A DNA stretch of 64,000 nucleotides from Eubacterium sp. (GTDB taxonomy: Bacteria > Bacillota > Clostridia > Oscillospirales > Acutalibacteraceae): assembly GCA_017463985.1 (NCBI GenBank), contig JAFUEH010000025.1, forward strand, positions 1 to 64,000. Reading direction: 5' to 3'. The first letter of the stretch is position 1. Every line of letters starts with the position of its first letter. A program made the position numbers and the translations under genes. The notes below the pieces were generated by a model. The model made no database searches. It was not told the DNA's origin and saw only the letters and a list, made by a program, of their open reading frames with translations. Below are positions 50,541 through 58,704 of the stretch, one piece after another.

Positions 50541-51125
50541 ATGACAAGAGAAGAATTTACAACAAGGACAGGTTTTTATCCCAGCTCTACACTGTACGCA
50601 ATAATCGAGGAGTCATACACTGAGTTCGATGGAAGCAAAGACGACTTCTGCACGGCATACAAAAAGAACGCCGACGGACTCGCTGAGAAAATTCAGCACG
50701 ACGCCGACATCGCAAACTTTAACAGGCAGCGCATAATCGACTCTGAAGCTGCAAAGCAGGACGCCGAGATCGAGAAGCTGAAGGAACAACTTGAACGTGA
50801 ACAAGAGTGGAAACTTCGCGAGGATACCAACAACGTGCAGCAGTCCAGCTATGAAGATTTAAGAGACGACGGCAGCACTCACGAAATGAGCGACGAAGAA
50901 GCCAAGAGCCTGCTCTACAACTGGTTCGGCTTCTCTCCTGATAAGGTGAAAATCATCCGCACGATCCCGATCTTCGAGGTAAACAGGCACAGACAACTCA
51001 GAAAAGTGGGAGAAACTGATCGCCGCCCGCTCTATAACGCAACCGACTGGAACTACATCCGCTTCGACTGCGGCCGCATGAGTTACGAGCTTTACAACGA
51101 CGACCTTCGCCCCTATTTATTATAA
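50541..51125 (+). CDS. Hypothetical early phage protein
   Basis: A 194-residue protein, first gene of the early operon. The N-terminal MTREEFTTRTGFYPSSTLYAIIEESY resembles small phage proteins of unknown role; the middle (about residues 60-100) is a charged coiled coil (SEAAKQDAEIEKLKEQLEREQEWKLRE); the C terminus is a compact WNYIRFDCGRMSYELYNDDLRPYLL. AAGGAGTC precedes the ATG. Function not known. Confidence 0.75.
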   Translation: MTREEFTTRTGFYPSSTLYAIIEESYTEFDGSKDDFCTAYKKNADGLAEKIQHDADIANFNRQRIIDSEAAKQDAEIEKLKEQLEREQEWKLREDTNNVQQSSYEDLRDDGSTHEMSDEEAKSLLYNWFGFSPDKVKIIRTIPIFEVNRHRQLRKVGETDRRPLYNATDWNYIRFDCGRMSYELYNDDLRPYLL

Positions 51126-51213
51126 GCCGAAACGCTCCGCTCTGGAGCGTCTGCCGGACATGGCCTACCGGCACCGACGAGGCGGGCCAAATAAAACGAA
51201 AGGAGGCATAAAC

Positions 51214-51423
51214 ATGAGCGACGTTATTGCTGTAATCAATAACAGAATTAAAGAGCGAGGCGCCACAATAGTGTTTGTTGCAAAGCGCGCAAATATGAAA
51301 ACGGACATCTTGAGCAAGACACTCAACGGCAACAGAAACCTGAAGGCGGACGAGCTCGTCAACCTTTGTCAAGTCCTCGATCTCACCCTTGACGACTTTG
51401 ACAGACAAACAGTAAATCAGTAA
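51214..51423 (+). CDS. Cro-like XRE transcriptional regulator
   Basis: A 69-residue single-domain helix-turn-helix protein (IAVINNRIKERGATIVFVAKRANMKTDILSKTLNGNRNLKADELVNLCQVLDL). Its size and position just inside the early operon fit a Cro-type repressor acting against the leftward XRE gene. AAAGGAGG precedes the ATG. Confidence 0.85.
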   Translation: MSDVIAVINNRIKERGATIVFVAKRANMKTDILSKTLNGNRNLKADELVNLCQVLDLTLDDFDRQTVNQ

Positions 51424-51436
51424 AGGAGACGAAACG

Positions 51437-51814
51437 ATGAAACAAACAACCGTGGACAAGCAGGAAGTCACAAAACTGGTTCCCGGTATTGATGACGTCA
51501 CTGCCGACTCGGTGGTCGACAGATGCGAAGCGCTCGGAGTATCTTCAGAACAACTCGCCAAAGCAGTCAAAGCCATCGCACGTGCTGCACATCAGGCCGC
51601 CGTGATTGTTGCTGAGTTCATGATCGACTTCAAGGAGGCACTGGCCAAGAGCTGCGACATGGATCTGCTTCAAGCAATGGCTGAAAACCCGAAACTGACA
51701 CACCTGTCACGCTATGCTAAGAAGAAACGAACCCGCAAAAAGAACCAGCACATCCTCGAGCGCAAAGCCGCGAGGATCCACAAGAAAAGAGAAAAGAAAG
51801 GAGCCAACTCATGA
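51437..51814 (+). CDS. Hypothetical basic phage protein
   Basis: A 125-residue protein with an N-terminal helical domain (TADSVVDRCEALGVSSEQLAKAVKAIARAAHQAAVIVAEFMIDF) and a very basic C-terminal 35 residues (AKKKRTRKKNQHILERKAARIHKKREKKG), which suggests nucleic acid binding. Not recognised. Confidence 0.7.
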   Translation: MKQTTVDKQEVTKLVPGIDDVTADSVVDRCEALGVSSEQLAKAVKAIARAAHQAAVIVAEFMIDFKEALAKSCDMDLLQAMAENPKLTHLSRYAKKKRTRKKNQHILERKAARIHKKREKKGANS

Positions 51815-51903
51815 ATACAACAGCGATAACTATCACGGCGATCATTTGCTTCACCATCCTCGGGCTCGCGGTTATATCGAGAGACTGGAAGCCGAAGAAA
51901 TGA
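51811..51903 (+). CDS. 30-residue membrane microprotein
   Basis: A short frame overlapping the previous stop (ATGA). It has one hydrophobic segment (ITITAIICFTILGLAVI) and a basic tail SRDWKPKK. AAAGGAG precedes the ATG. Function not known. Confidence 0.5.
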   Translation: MNTTAITITAIICFTILGLAVISRDWKPKK

Positions 51904-51933
51904 AATGGAGACAAAAGACAGGAGGTGAAAAAA

Positions 51934-52068
51934 GTGGCGACACCTTACAGAGTTTGCCCTAATTGTGGCAGCAACCTCGATCCGTGTGAGCGCTGCGACT
52001 GTCAGGACAACAAGACGGAACAGGAGGACAAGCAGCATGACAACCACACAGAACCGGCCCAGAATTGA
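51934..52068 (+). CDS. 44-residue zinc-ribbon protein
   Basis: A small protein with CPNCG and CERCDC (four to five Cys) and an acidic C-terminal tail. It starts with GTG 51934 behind GGAGG. It overlaps the next gene by 32 bases in another frame. Confidence 0.55.
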   Translation: MATPYRVCPNCGSNLDPCERCDCQDNKTEQEDKQHDNHTEPAQN

Positions 52069-52213
52069 CACGGCAGCGATGCCGGCACAAGAGGCTGACA
52101 CTCTCGCCCGCGTCATTCTGAGCGCCGCCGCCAGAGCCTTCGAGGATCCTGAAGTGGCGGCAGATTATAAACACTGGAAACAGCAACGAAAACCGAAAGG
52201 AGAAAAAGCATGA
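52037..52213 (+). CDS. Small hypothetical phage protein
   Basis: A 58-residue protein: a helical MPAQEADTLARVILSAAARAFEDPEVAADYKHW segment with a basic end (KQQRKPKGEKA). Its ATG at 52037 follows AGGAGG. It overlaps the next gene in an ATGA junction. Confidence 0.65.
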   Translation: MTTTQNRPRIDTAAMPAQEADTLARVILSAAARAFEDPEVAADYKHWKQQRKPKGEKA

Positions 52214-52932
52214 ATTTACAGACCATCTTCCAGAAGTACGCGGCCGTCGTAGTGTTTGACACCGAGACGAGCGGCCTCGACTTCGAGAAGGATCAGATCA
52301 TCGAACTTGCCGCCATGCGCATCATACCCGGAGATCGTGGCATAAAAATTACACACCAGATGGACACATTCATCAGACTGCCGAAAGGTGAAAAACTCCA
52401 GCAAAAGATCACAGACCTTACCGGCATAACTGACGAGATACTCGAGAGCCAAGGAGTAAACAGCCGGAGAGCTGCGTCACAGTTCGCGGATATGCTTAAA
52501 GAAGGCCCGACGCTAATGGTGGCTCACAATGCGCAGTTTGACCTATTATTCACCAACAGACTGCTCAGAGGTCAGAAGCTCGGCCCGGTAGACTTCCTTG
52601 ACACGCTGACCGTCTACAAAGACCGTGCGGCATATCCACATAAACTCGCAAACGCAATCATCAAGTACGGACTCGAGGGCAAGGTTCAAAACAGCCACAG
52701 AGCGATCGACGACGTTGCTGCTCTTTTTGAGGTTCTCAAGGCGATGGACGAGGAACGCGACGATCTTCTCTGGTACGTCAACCTGTTCGGCTATAATGCA
52801 AAGTACGGTATCAGCGGCCAGAAACTTCGCCGTGTTACATATAGATCACAAGGCTGGAGGAACTTCATGGCGCCGCCGAGTGCTACGCTTCCGAGGTTAG
52901 AAAACTACACACCGGAAATTCTCAAAAACTAA
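52210..52932 (+). CDS. DnaQ-like 3'-5' exonuclease (DEDD family)
   Basis: A 240-residue exonuclease. The DEDD acidic residues are visible: VVFDTETSGLDF (Asp/Glu), VAHNAQFDLLFTN (Asp), and the third motif around NSHRAIDDVAALFEV (His and Asp; DEDDh type). Similar to the epsilon subunit of DNA polymerase III and to phage exonucleases. Residues beyond about 190 are extra and of unknown role. It may proofread or process ends in phage replication. Confidence 0.9.
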   Translation: MNLQTIFQKYAAVVVFDTETSGLDFEKDQIIELAAMRIIPGDRGIKITHQMDTFIRLPKGEKLQQKITDLTGITDEILESQGVNSRRAASQFADMLKEGPTLMVAHNAQFDLLFTNRLLRGQKLGPVDFLDTLTVYKDRAAYPHKLANAIIKYGLEGKVQNSHRAIDDVAALFEVLKAMDEERDDLLWYVNLFGYNAKYGISGQKLRRVTYRSQGWRNFMAPPSATLPRLENYTPEILKN

Positions 52933-52943
52933 GGAGGAGCAAC

Positions 52944-53672
52944 ATGGAATACATCGAGCAATTACTCAGACGTAAAAAAAGCACCGCCCCGCATAACAGG
53001 ACGGCACAGCGTCGGGCCTCTACCGCTACCAACGAAACGAAGCCCGAAAGAATGATAACACAAAGGAACAGAAAAAGCAACAAGAAACGCGCAATCATTG
53101 AAATTATCGGACTTGTTATTCTCATGATTGTGCTGATCGTATTGCTCGTCTGCTCTATCAATAGCAACAAGCAAAAGAGCACAACAGCATCCTCAGAAAA
53201 TTCGGAAACAGTGACAGCTGAGACGATCTACTTCGTGACAAGCGAAGGCACCCCGATCGACATGCAGAACATGACAGCAGCGTGGGCCGCAGAGGCGGGC
53301 TTTGAAAAACGCTACGAACTGACTGACGCCGAGCGCTATGAGATTGCGCAGGTAGTAACAGCCGAAGCCGGCGGAGAACCTTATGCAGGCAAGGTAGCGG
53401 TCGCACAGTGCATCCTGCAATCAGCTGAGGATGACAACATCAGGCCGATCACAGTGCTCACACGGTACAGCTACACACGCACGAGACCAGAACCAACAGC
53501 CGAAGCACTCGACGCAGTCGCTGATGTTTTCGACTTCGGACACGTAGCAACTCGCCAGCCGATCAAATATTTCTACAACCCGGAAATGGTGAGCAGCTCT
53601 TTCCACGAGTCTCAAGTCTACGTCATGACGATCAACCACCACAAGTTTTTCAAGGAGGCACCTGCTCAATGA
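52944..53672 (+). CDS. Membrane-anchored SleB/CwlJ-type cell wall hydrolase
   Basis: A 242-residue protein with a basic cytoplasmic start, one membrane segment (about residues 50-70, IIGLVILMIVLIVLLVCSI) and an external hydrolase_2 domain (about 125-240): YEIAQVVTAEAGGEPYAGKVAVAQCILQSAED has the catalytic Glu of SleB/CwlJ. Such enzymes cleave peptidoglycan glycan strands. A wall hydrolase in an early phage operon is unusual; a role in entry exclusion or conjugation-like transfer is conceivable. Confidence 0.85.
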   Translation: MEYIEQLLRRKKSTAPHNRTAQRRASTATNETKPERMITQRNRKSNKKRAIIEIIGLVILMIVLIVLLVCSINSNKQKSTTASSENSETVTAETIYFVTSEGTPIDMQNMTAAWAAEAGFEKRYELTDAERYEIAQVVTAEAGGEPYAGKVAVAQCILQSAEDDNIRPITVLTRYSYTRTRPEPTAEALDAVADVFDFGHVATRQPIKYFYNPEMVSSSFHESQVYVMTINHHKFFKEAPAQ

Positions 53673-53929
53673 TGAATACACTCAGCGATCTCAACAACTA
53701 CCTGTTTGAGCAAATCGAGCGAATGAACGACGACGAACTCACAGAGGAGCAGCTCCAAAAGGAGATACTCCGATCGCAGGCAGTGACAAAGGTGGCCGAA
53801 GTTATAGTCAGAAACGGAGAGCTCGCACTCAAGACAATGCAACATTTGAACGAATACGGCTACGGCACCGGCAGACCTGCTGCGGAACTCGCGCCGGTTC
53901 CGGCTATGCTGGAGGCGAAGAACAAATGA
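53669..53929 (+). CDS. Small conserved phage protein
   Basis: An 86-residue, mainly helical protein (LNNYLFEQIERMNDDELTEEQLQKEILRSQAVTKVAEVIVRNGELALKTMQ). Related short proteins occur just before HNH endonuclease genes in Firmicute prophages. It overlaps both neighbours by four bases. Function not known. Confidence 0.72.
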   Translation: MMNTLSDLNNYLFEQIERMNDDELTEEQLQKEILRSQAVTKVAEVIVRNGELALKTMQHLNEYGYGTGRPAAELAPVPAMLEAKNK

Positions 53930-54711
53930 GCAGAAGATATCCGCCGGAGTTCCACGAGTTCATGAGAAACTACATACCCGGGCACACAGCCGCAGAGATC
54001 TCCGAGGAAGTTCACCGGCGCTTCGGCTATACGCTCTCGAAGTCAGCCGTCAAGAGCTATAAACAGAACCACAAGATCCGCAGCGGCACGCCTCCGGGGC
54101 TACCGAAGGGACACCCGAGCAAAGAGTTCCCTCAAGAGATCAAGGACTATATCGCTGGAAACTTCAGAGGCGTCGGCCCAACAGAAATGGCCAAGCGCCT
54201 GAACGAGATCTTCGGCACGAAGTACAGCACGAAGCAGATCAACGCCTACTACAAAAACCACGGCCACAACTCCGGGCTGACTGGGCGCTTCGAGCCCGGC
54301 CACGTTCCTGCAAACAAAGGAACGCACCCACCAACCAGAGGCAGGATGGCAGAGACACAGTTCAAAGCAGGACACACTCCGCACAACAAGCTCCCGATCG
54401 GCAGCATCATCCAAAAGAGCGACGGCTACATGTGGCAGAAGCTCGGAGAAGGCGCCCGGGACTGGAAACAGAAGCACCTGCTCGTCTGGGAAGAAGCAAA
54501 CGGCCCGATCCCTGAAGGCTACATGATCACCTTCAAGGACGGAGACCACACCAACTACAACCTCGACAATCTCGCACTCATAACACTGGCCGAGAATATC
54601 GAGCTCACGCGCAAAGGACTTCGCACCAAGGACAAAGAACTCACCGAGACCGGGATCCTTATAGCGCGACTGAATTGTAAAACCAGAAAAAGGAGACAAA
54701 AACATGAGTAA
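53926..54711 (+). CDS. HNH endonuclease with N-terminal DNA-binding repeats
   Basis: A 261-residue protein. Residues 1-110 carry two similar helix-turn-helix-like repeats (HTAAEISEEVHRRFGYTLSKSAVKSYKQNH and VGPTEMAKRLNEIFGTKYSTKQINAYYKNHGH). The C-terminal domain is an HNH nuclease of the homing/phage type (KQKHLLVWEEANGPIPEGYMITFKDGDHTNYNLDNLALIT). It may be a selfish homing enzyme or a phage nuclease. It overlaps its neighbours, so it is fully built into the operon. Confidence 0.88.
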   Translation: MSRRYPPEFHEFMRNYIPGHTAAEISEEVHRRFGYTLSKSAVKSYKQNHKIRSGTPPGLPKGHPSKEFPQEIKDYIAGNFRGVGPTEMAKRLNEIFGTKYSTKQINAYYKNHGHNSGLTGRFEPGHVPANKGTHPPTRGRMAETQFKAGHTPHNKLPIGSIIQKSDGYMWQKLGEGARDWKQKHLLVWEEANGPIPEGYMITFKDGDHTNYNLDNLALITLAENIELTRKGLRTKDKELTETGILIARLNCKTRKRRQKHE

Positions 54712-55342
54712 AAAGACACTGGACGCGATTGCGTCAGAACTTGAACCACAGACAGAGGAAGCCGAGCAGGAGCTCGCGCCTGTTATAACCCGCGACGAGC
54801 TGGAGGCCATGCAGATGCCGGCAGACCTTCCTGAAGAAGCTCAGAGCGAGCGCAAACCGTTTCGCATAGCTGACGACGACTGCGCAGACTGGGCTGTCAA
54901 AAAAATCGCCGAAGAAAAAGCAGAGTTTGAGAGGATCAAGAACCTCGGAGAGCAGGAAATCTCGCGCATCAAGGAGCGCATCGCTCAAGCTGAACGCAGA
55001 TACAACCAGAACACTGAGTTCCTGAGACAACGCCTCGGCGAATTTTTCGACAGTGTGCCGCATAAATGCACCAAGACGACCGAAAAGTACAGACTCCTCT
55101 CTGGTACCCTGACGCTCAAGTATGGTGGCATAGACGCAAAGCGTGACGACACTGCTCTCGTTCCGTTCCTTCGTGAGACCGGACACGAGGAACTTGTCAA
55201 GGTCAAAGAGGAGGTTGCATGGGGCGAGCTCAAGAAGCTGCTCACCTTTGCGGGCGACACCGCCATCATGACAGACACAGGCGAGGTCGTTCCGGGCTTA
55301 ACCATAACTACCAAGCCCGACACCTTCAACGTTGACGTGTAA
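54704..55342 (+). CDS. Gam-like host-nuclease inhibitor
   Basis: A 212-residue protein: acidic N terminus, then a long coiled coil (ADWAVKKIAEEKAEFERIKNLGEQEISRIKERIAQAERRYNQNTEFLRQRLGEFFD), then a beta-rich domain (KYRLLSGTLTLKYGGI). This matches the Mu Gam/host-nuclease inhibitor family, which binds DNA ends and blocks RecBCD/AddAB. Its place before erf and ssb supports a phage recombination module. Confidence 0.85.
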   Translation: MSKKTLDAIASELEPQTEEAEQELAPVITRDELEAMQMPADLPEEAQSERKPFRIADDDCADWAVKKIAEEKAEFERIKNLGEQEISRIKERIAQAERRYNQNTEFLRQRLGEFFDSVPHKCTKTTEKYRLLSGTLTLKYGGIDAKRDDTALVPFLRETGHEELVKVKEEVAWGELKKLLTFAGDTAIMTDTGEVVPGLTITTKPDTFNVDV

Positions 55343-55354
55343 AGGAGGACAAAC

Positions 55355-56173
55355 ATGGCAGAAAGCAAGAAGCAGGCACTTGATCCGAAAGGTCTGAGCC
55401 TCTCGCAGAAGTTCGTAGAACTCCGAAAGGCCTGCCCGGAAATCATAAGAAAAAAGCACAGCGACGGCGTCAAGTATAAGTTTGCAAAGATCTTCGACGT
55501 GTATGAGCTGCTCGCACCGGCGATGAACGAGTTCGGAGTCGACTGGGACATTGTGAAAGAAGAAGCAACGAGACACTACGACAACGGAGACGCCAAGTTC
55601 TACGACTCATACACTCAGCACACAAGGAACGGCGACCGCCTCGTCTGGGTATATGAGGCAGATCTGACACTTCGCTGGATCAACGTCGATAACCCAGAAG
55701 AAACGCGAGAAGTCACGCTTCACGCACTCGGAACAAACGACGGAGGCCCGGACAAAGCAAAGGGATCCGCGTGGACTTATTGCCTCAAGTACTACCTATT
55801 CGAGAAATTCAACATCGATCAGGGCGAGGACGATCCTGACAACTTTGACCACAGCACAGACGAGGCACAGCCTAACGGGCACACAGGCGCTCGCGGAGGC
55901 TCTGGTGGTCAAACTTATCGCCAGACACAACAAAACGCCTCACAAGGCGCTCAGAAGGGCGAAAAACCGCTCTCCAACGCACAGCTGACGAGAATGTACC
56001 GTAAAGGCGAGGACGCCGGTGTAACAAAGGAAGGTGTCGACGCTTATATTCTGAAACACTTCAACCTTCAAGAACCCGCAAAAATGACTCGCCAGCAATA
56101 TGACGAGGTATGCAGCAAGCTGGACGTGCAGAAAGCAGCAACAGCACAGAAAGGAGCACAACCAAATGAATGA
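55355..56173 (+). CDS. erf: Erf-family single-strand annealing protein
   Basis: A 272-residue Erf-type recombinase. The conserved N-terminal domain is at residues 10-160 (LSQKFVELRKACPEIIRKKHSDGVKYKFAKIFDVYELLAPAMNEFGVDW, GGPDKAKGSAWTYCLKYYLFEKFNI, then the DPDNFD end). The C terminus is a Gly/Gln-rich linker with a small helical domain. It anneals complementary single strands with SSB. Confidence 0.9.
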   Translation: MAESKKQALDPKGLSLSQKFVELRKACPEIIRKKHSDGVKYKFAKIFDVYELLAPAMNEFGVDWDIVKEEATRHYDNGDAKFYDSYTQHTRNGDRLVWVYEADLTLRWINVDNPEETREVTLHALGTNDGGPDKAKGSAWTYCLKYYLFEKFNIDQGEDDPDNFDHSTDEAQPNGHTGARGGSGGQTYRQTQQNASQGAQKGEKPLSNAQLTRMYRKGEDAGVTKEGVDAYILKHFNLQEPAKMTRQQYDEVCSKLDVQKAATAQKGAQPNE

Positions 56174-56561
56174 TGTCAAATTACTCGGCAGGATCACCGC
56201 CGACCTCGAACTCAGGAGCACCAACACCGGACGCTCGGTGACGACGTTTACCCTCGCAGTCGACAGAGCGAGTAAAAGCAGCGAGAAGGAGGCCGACTTC
56301 TTCACGATCGTCTGCTGGAATAAGCTCGCAGAGTTCGCCACGAGATACCTCGGAAAAGGTCGTCAGATCGTAGTCAGCGGCCGCCTTCAGAACAGAAAGT
56401 GGCAGGACAAGCAGGGTCAGAACAGGATCAGCACAGAAGTCATAGCCGACAACCTGTACTTTGCAGACAGCAAGCACGCCGGAGCAACTCATGACACCGG
56501 CATCAACTACAACGAGTTTGAGGTGATTGATGACGATGACGACGATCTTCCATTCAACTGA
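56166..56561 (+). CDS. ssb: Single-stranded DNA-binding protein
   Basis: A 131-residue SSB: OB-fold MNDVKLLGRITADLELRSTNTGRSVTTFTLAVDRASK, WNKLAEFATRYLGKGRQIVVSGRLQNRKWQDKQGQNR, and the acidic tip DDDDDLPFN that recruits partner proteins. It overlaps the Erf gene by eight bases. The longer in-frame start at 56100 lies inside erf and should be ignored. Confidence 0.95.
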   Translation: MNDVKLLGRITADLELRSTNTGRSVTTFTLAVDRASKSSEKEADFFTIVCWNKLAEFATRYLGKGRQIVVSGRLQNRKWQDKQGQNRISTEVIADNLYFADSKHAGATHDTGINYNEFEVIDDDDDDLPFN

Positions 56562-56590
56562 TAAATCAAGTAATAAAGGAGGAGCAGGAC

Positions 56591-57406
56591 ATGGCATGGA
56601 TCGAAAGCCATCAGGAAGTCGGACGACATCCTAAGACGAAAAAACTCGCGAGGCTCCTCGGTGTATCACTGCCGGCAGCAGTCGGCCACCTTCACTATTT
56701 CTGGTGGTGGGCGCTCGATTTTGCTCAAGACGGACGGCTGGAGAAGTTCGACAACTACGACCTCGCCGATGCAGTTCAGTGGGACGGCGATCCGGACGCC
56801 CTTGTGAGTTCTCTGATCGCCTCCGGCTACATAGACGAGACAGACGATGGCCTCATGATACACGACTGGGGCGAGTACGCCGGCAAACTACTGGAAAGGC
56901 GTGCAAAAGACAGAGAAAGAAAGAGAGCGGCAGCAGAAGCCGCAGGCGTTCCGCAGTCATTCCGTAGGAACTCCAAAGGAAAAAGCAAGGAAGCCGAAGA
57001 AATTCCGAGCGCTTCTTTCGTAACCAACCATAACCAACCAACCAACAGTAACAGTACCAACCATAACCAACCAACCACTGAGTCGTTGACGCTTCTCGAG
57101 ACGCGCTTCACAGAGTTCTGGCAAGCATATCCAAAAAAAGTCGGAAAAGCGGCGTGCTTGAAGCTCTGGAAAAAACTGAAGCCGACGAAGGAACTGCATG
57201 ATCAGATCATGAACTCGCTGGCGTGGCAGAAGGACTCAGAGCAGTGGAAACGTGAAGGCGGTCGCTTTATTCCGAACCCGCTCACATGGCTGAACCAAGG
57301 AAGATGGGACAACGAACCGACAGAGGTCTCCGATCCTATTCACTCAAGCGGAACGCTCGGAGTGCTCTCCGAAATAATCACAGAGGAAGAAGGTGGCACT
57401 ATATGA
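56591..57406 (+). CDS. Phage replication initiator / replisome organiser
   Basis: A 271-residue protein. The N-terminal ~100 residues form a winged-helix domain of the phage replisome organiser type (MAWIESHQEVGRHPKTKKLARLLGVSLPAAVGHLHYFWWWALDFAQDG), followed by a linker that encodes the duplicated Asn/Gln/Thr/Pro repeat NHNQPTN-NHNQPTT and a C-terminal domain (TRFTEFWQAYPKKVGKAACLKLWKKLKP) seen in initiators. The DNA of the linker holds a 22-base direct repeat, the probable origin. It overlaps the loader gene. Confidence 0.87.
   Translation: MAWIESHQEVGRHPKTKKLARLLGVSLPAAVGHLHYFWWWALDFAQDGRLEKFDNYDLADAVQWDGDPDALVSSLIASGYIDETDDGLMIHDWGEYAGKLLERRAKDRERKRAAAEAAGVPQSFRRNSKGKSKEAEEIPSASFVTNHNQPTNSNSTNHNQPTTESLTLLETRFTEFWQAYPKKVGKAACLKLWKKLKPTKELHDQIMNSLAWQKDSEQWKREGGRFIPNPLTWLNQGRWDNEPTEVSDPIHSSGTLGVLSEIITEEEGGTI
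57021..57078 (+). repeat. Direct repeat inside the initiator gene; candidate replication origin
   Basis: ACCAACCATAACCAACCAACCA occurs twice, at 57023-57044 and 57056-57077, 33 bases apart, with further AACCAACC units. As in lambda O, an initiator gene carries its own iterons. The sequence has strong strand asymmetry (A and C only), typical of such origins. Confidence 0.7.
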
Positions 57407-58068
57407 CGAGGGCGGACGCAGCCAAGCTGATCGCGATCATCGTCATGGCCTACCCTAACTTTGACAAATTCAAAGACGACGAGCACATCAAGGGAGTCGT
57501 GAACATGTGGGCGACAATGTTCGCGGATGACGACGCCGGTCTGGTAGGTCTGGCTGTTAAAAAACACATAAGCGTCAGTAAGTGGCCGCCATCGGTCGCA
57601 GAAATTCGCGAGATAATGGCCGAGATACAACACCCGGAGCTCATTCCTCCGGATCTGGCGTGGTCAGCTGTTCAGGATCTCATGAAGGCAAAAGGCGAGT
57701 ATGGACTCTATGGCAGTTTATACACCTACCTGCCGGAACTAATTGCCAGAGCGGTCGAAAGTCTCGGAGGATATAACGCCATGTTCAAGCTGCACGTCTC
57801 TCCATACAGAGACGGAGGCAAGCCCGGCATGGATCGCGTCGCCTTCATGGCTCAATACACGCCGCTATATGAACGCGAAAAGAGCCGAGCCATGTGCGGC
57901 ACAGCGTTGACCGCTGCAATAGATAACACAACAGCAAAGATAGACAACCCGGAAAGCGAGAAGCTCAAGAGGCTCCAACAAAAGAGACAGGAGGAAGAAG
58001 AACGCCACCGTCGCTTCATGGAAGGACACAACAGCAACATCTCGCTTCTCGCATCCGGGAACGAATAA
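57403..58068 (+). CDS. Replicative helicase loader/inhibitor (G40P-like)
   Basis: A 221-residue protein. TRADAAKLIAIIVMAYPNFDKFKDDEHIKGVVNMWATMFADDDAGLVGLAVKKHISVSKWPPSVAEIREIM matches the loader-and-inhibitor family of phage replication proteins (SPP1 G39P type), and the C terminus is a charged helix (SEKLKRLQQKRQEEEERHRRFMEG) that would contact the helicase. It starts at ATG 57403, overlapping the initiator stop. Confidence 0.87.
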   Translation: MTRADAAKLIAIIVMAYPNFDKFKDDEHIKGVVNMWATMFADDDAGLVGLAVKKHISVSKWPPSVAEIREIMAEIQHPELIPPDLAWSAVQDLMKAKGEYGLYGSLYTYLPELIARAVESLGGYNAMFKLHVSPYRDGGKPGMDRVAFMAQYTPLYEREKSRAMCGTALTAAIDNTTAKIDNPESEKLKRLQQKRQEEEERHRRFMEGHNSNISLLASGNE

Positions 58069-58080
58069 GGAGGTGACGGC

Positions 58081-58704
58081 ATGAACATCGAAAACGACAG
58101 AACCGTCAGAAGGCTCAGAGGACAGCAGTCCAGAGCTGCGGGAGAGTATTTTGAGAACTTGCTCTCCGGCTCGTGCAAATGGTATGCCATGAAGGGCCTC
58201 GCAAAAATTGAAAAGACACCGGAACCGATGAAACCGCTCAGAGCACCGAACCGACAAGGCCAGTTCCTCGCCTGCTTTACAAAGCAAGCACAGCCTGACT
58301 ACAAGGGAACACTCAAAGGCGGCCGCGCCATAGTGTTTGAGGCAAAGCACACAGAGGCCGACAGGATCGAACGCAAGCGTCTGACACAGGAGCAACTCGA
58401 CGACCTCGAAGCGCATCACAAGCTCGGAGCTCTATGCTTCGTCGTGGTTAGCTTCAACCTTCAGCGCTTCTACCGCGTACCGTGGATGGTCTGGAGAGAC
58501 ATGAAGCAAAGGTACGGCAGGCTGTACATCAAGGAGACGGAGCTTGCCGCGTTCAGGATCCCGGCAGTCGGAGGTACGATCAAGCTACTCGATGGACTTC
58601 TTAATGAGAAGCCAATCAGAGACGACCGATGTGTGTGCTGCGGTGCATACATTCCGGAAGGCACACAGGTGTGCTCCCACTGCAAAAAGGAGGTAGAAGG
58701 ATGA
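58081..58704 (+). CDS. RecU-like Holliday junction resolvase with C-terminal zinc ribbon
   Basis: A 207-residue nuclease. Residues 10-150 fit the RecU fold (QQSRAAGEYFENLL, QPDYKGTLKGGRAIVFEAKHTEADRI with the catalytic D-xn-E-x-K, and LGALCFVVVSFNLQRFYRVPW). A CxxC-type zinc ribbon (CVCCGAYIPEGTQVCSHCKK) is added at the C terminus, which is not part of standard RecU. It would resolve recombination junctions in phage DNA. It overlaps the methylase start. Confidence 0.88.
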   Translation: MNIENDRTVRRLRGQQSRAAGEYFENLLSGSCKWYAMKGLAKIEKTPEPMKPLRAPNRQGQFLACFTKQAQPDYKGTLKGGRAIVFEAKHTEADRIERKRLTQEQLDDLEAHHKLGALCFVVVSFNLQRFYRVPWMVWRDMKQRYGRLYIKETELAAFRIPAVGGTIKLLDGLLNEKPIRDDRCVCCGAYIPEGTQVCSHCKKEVEG

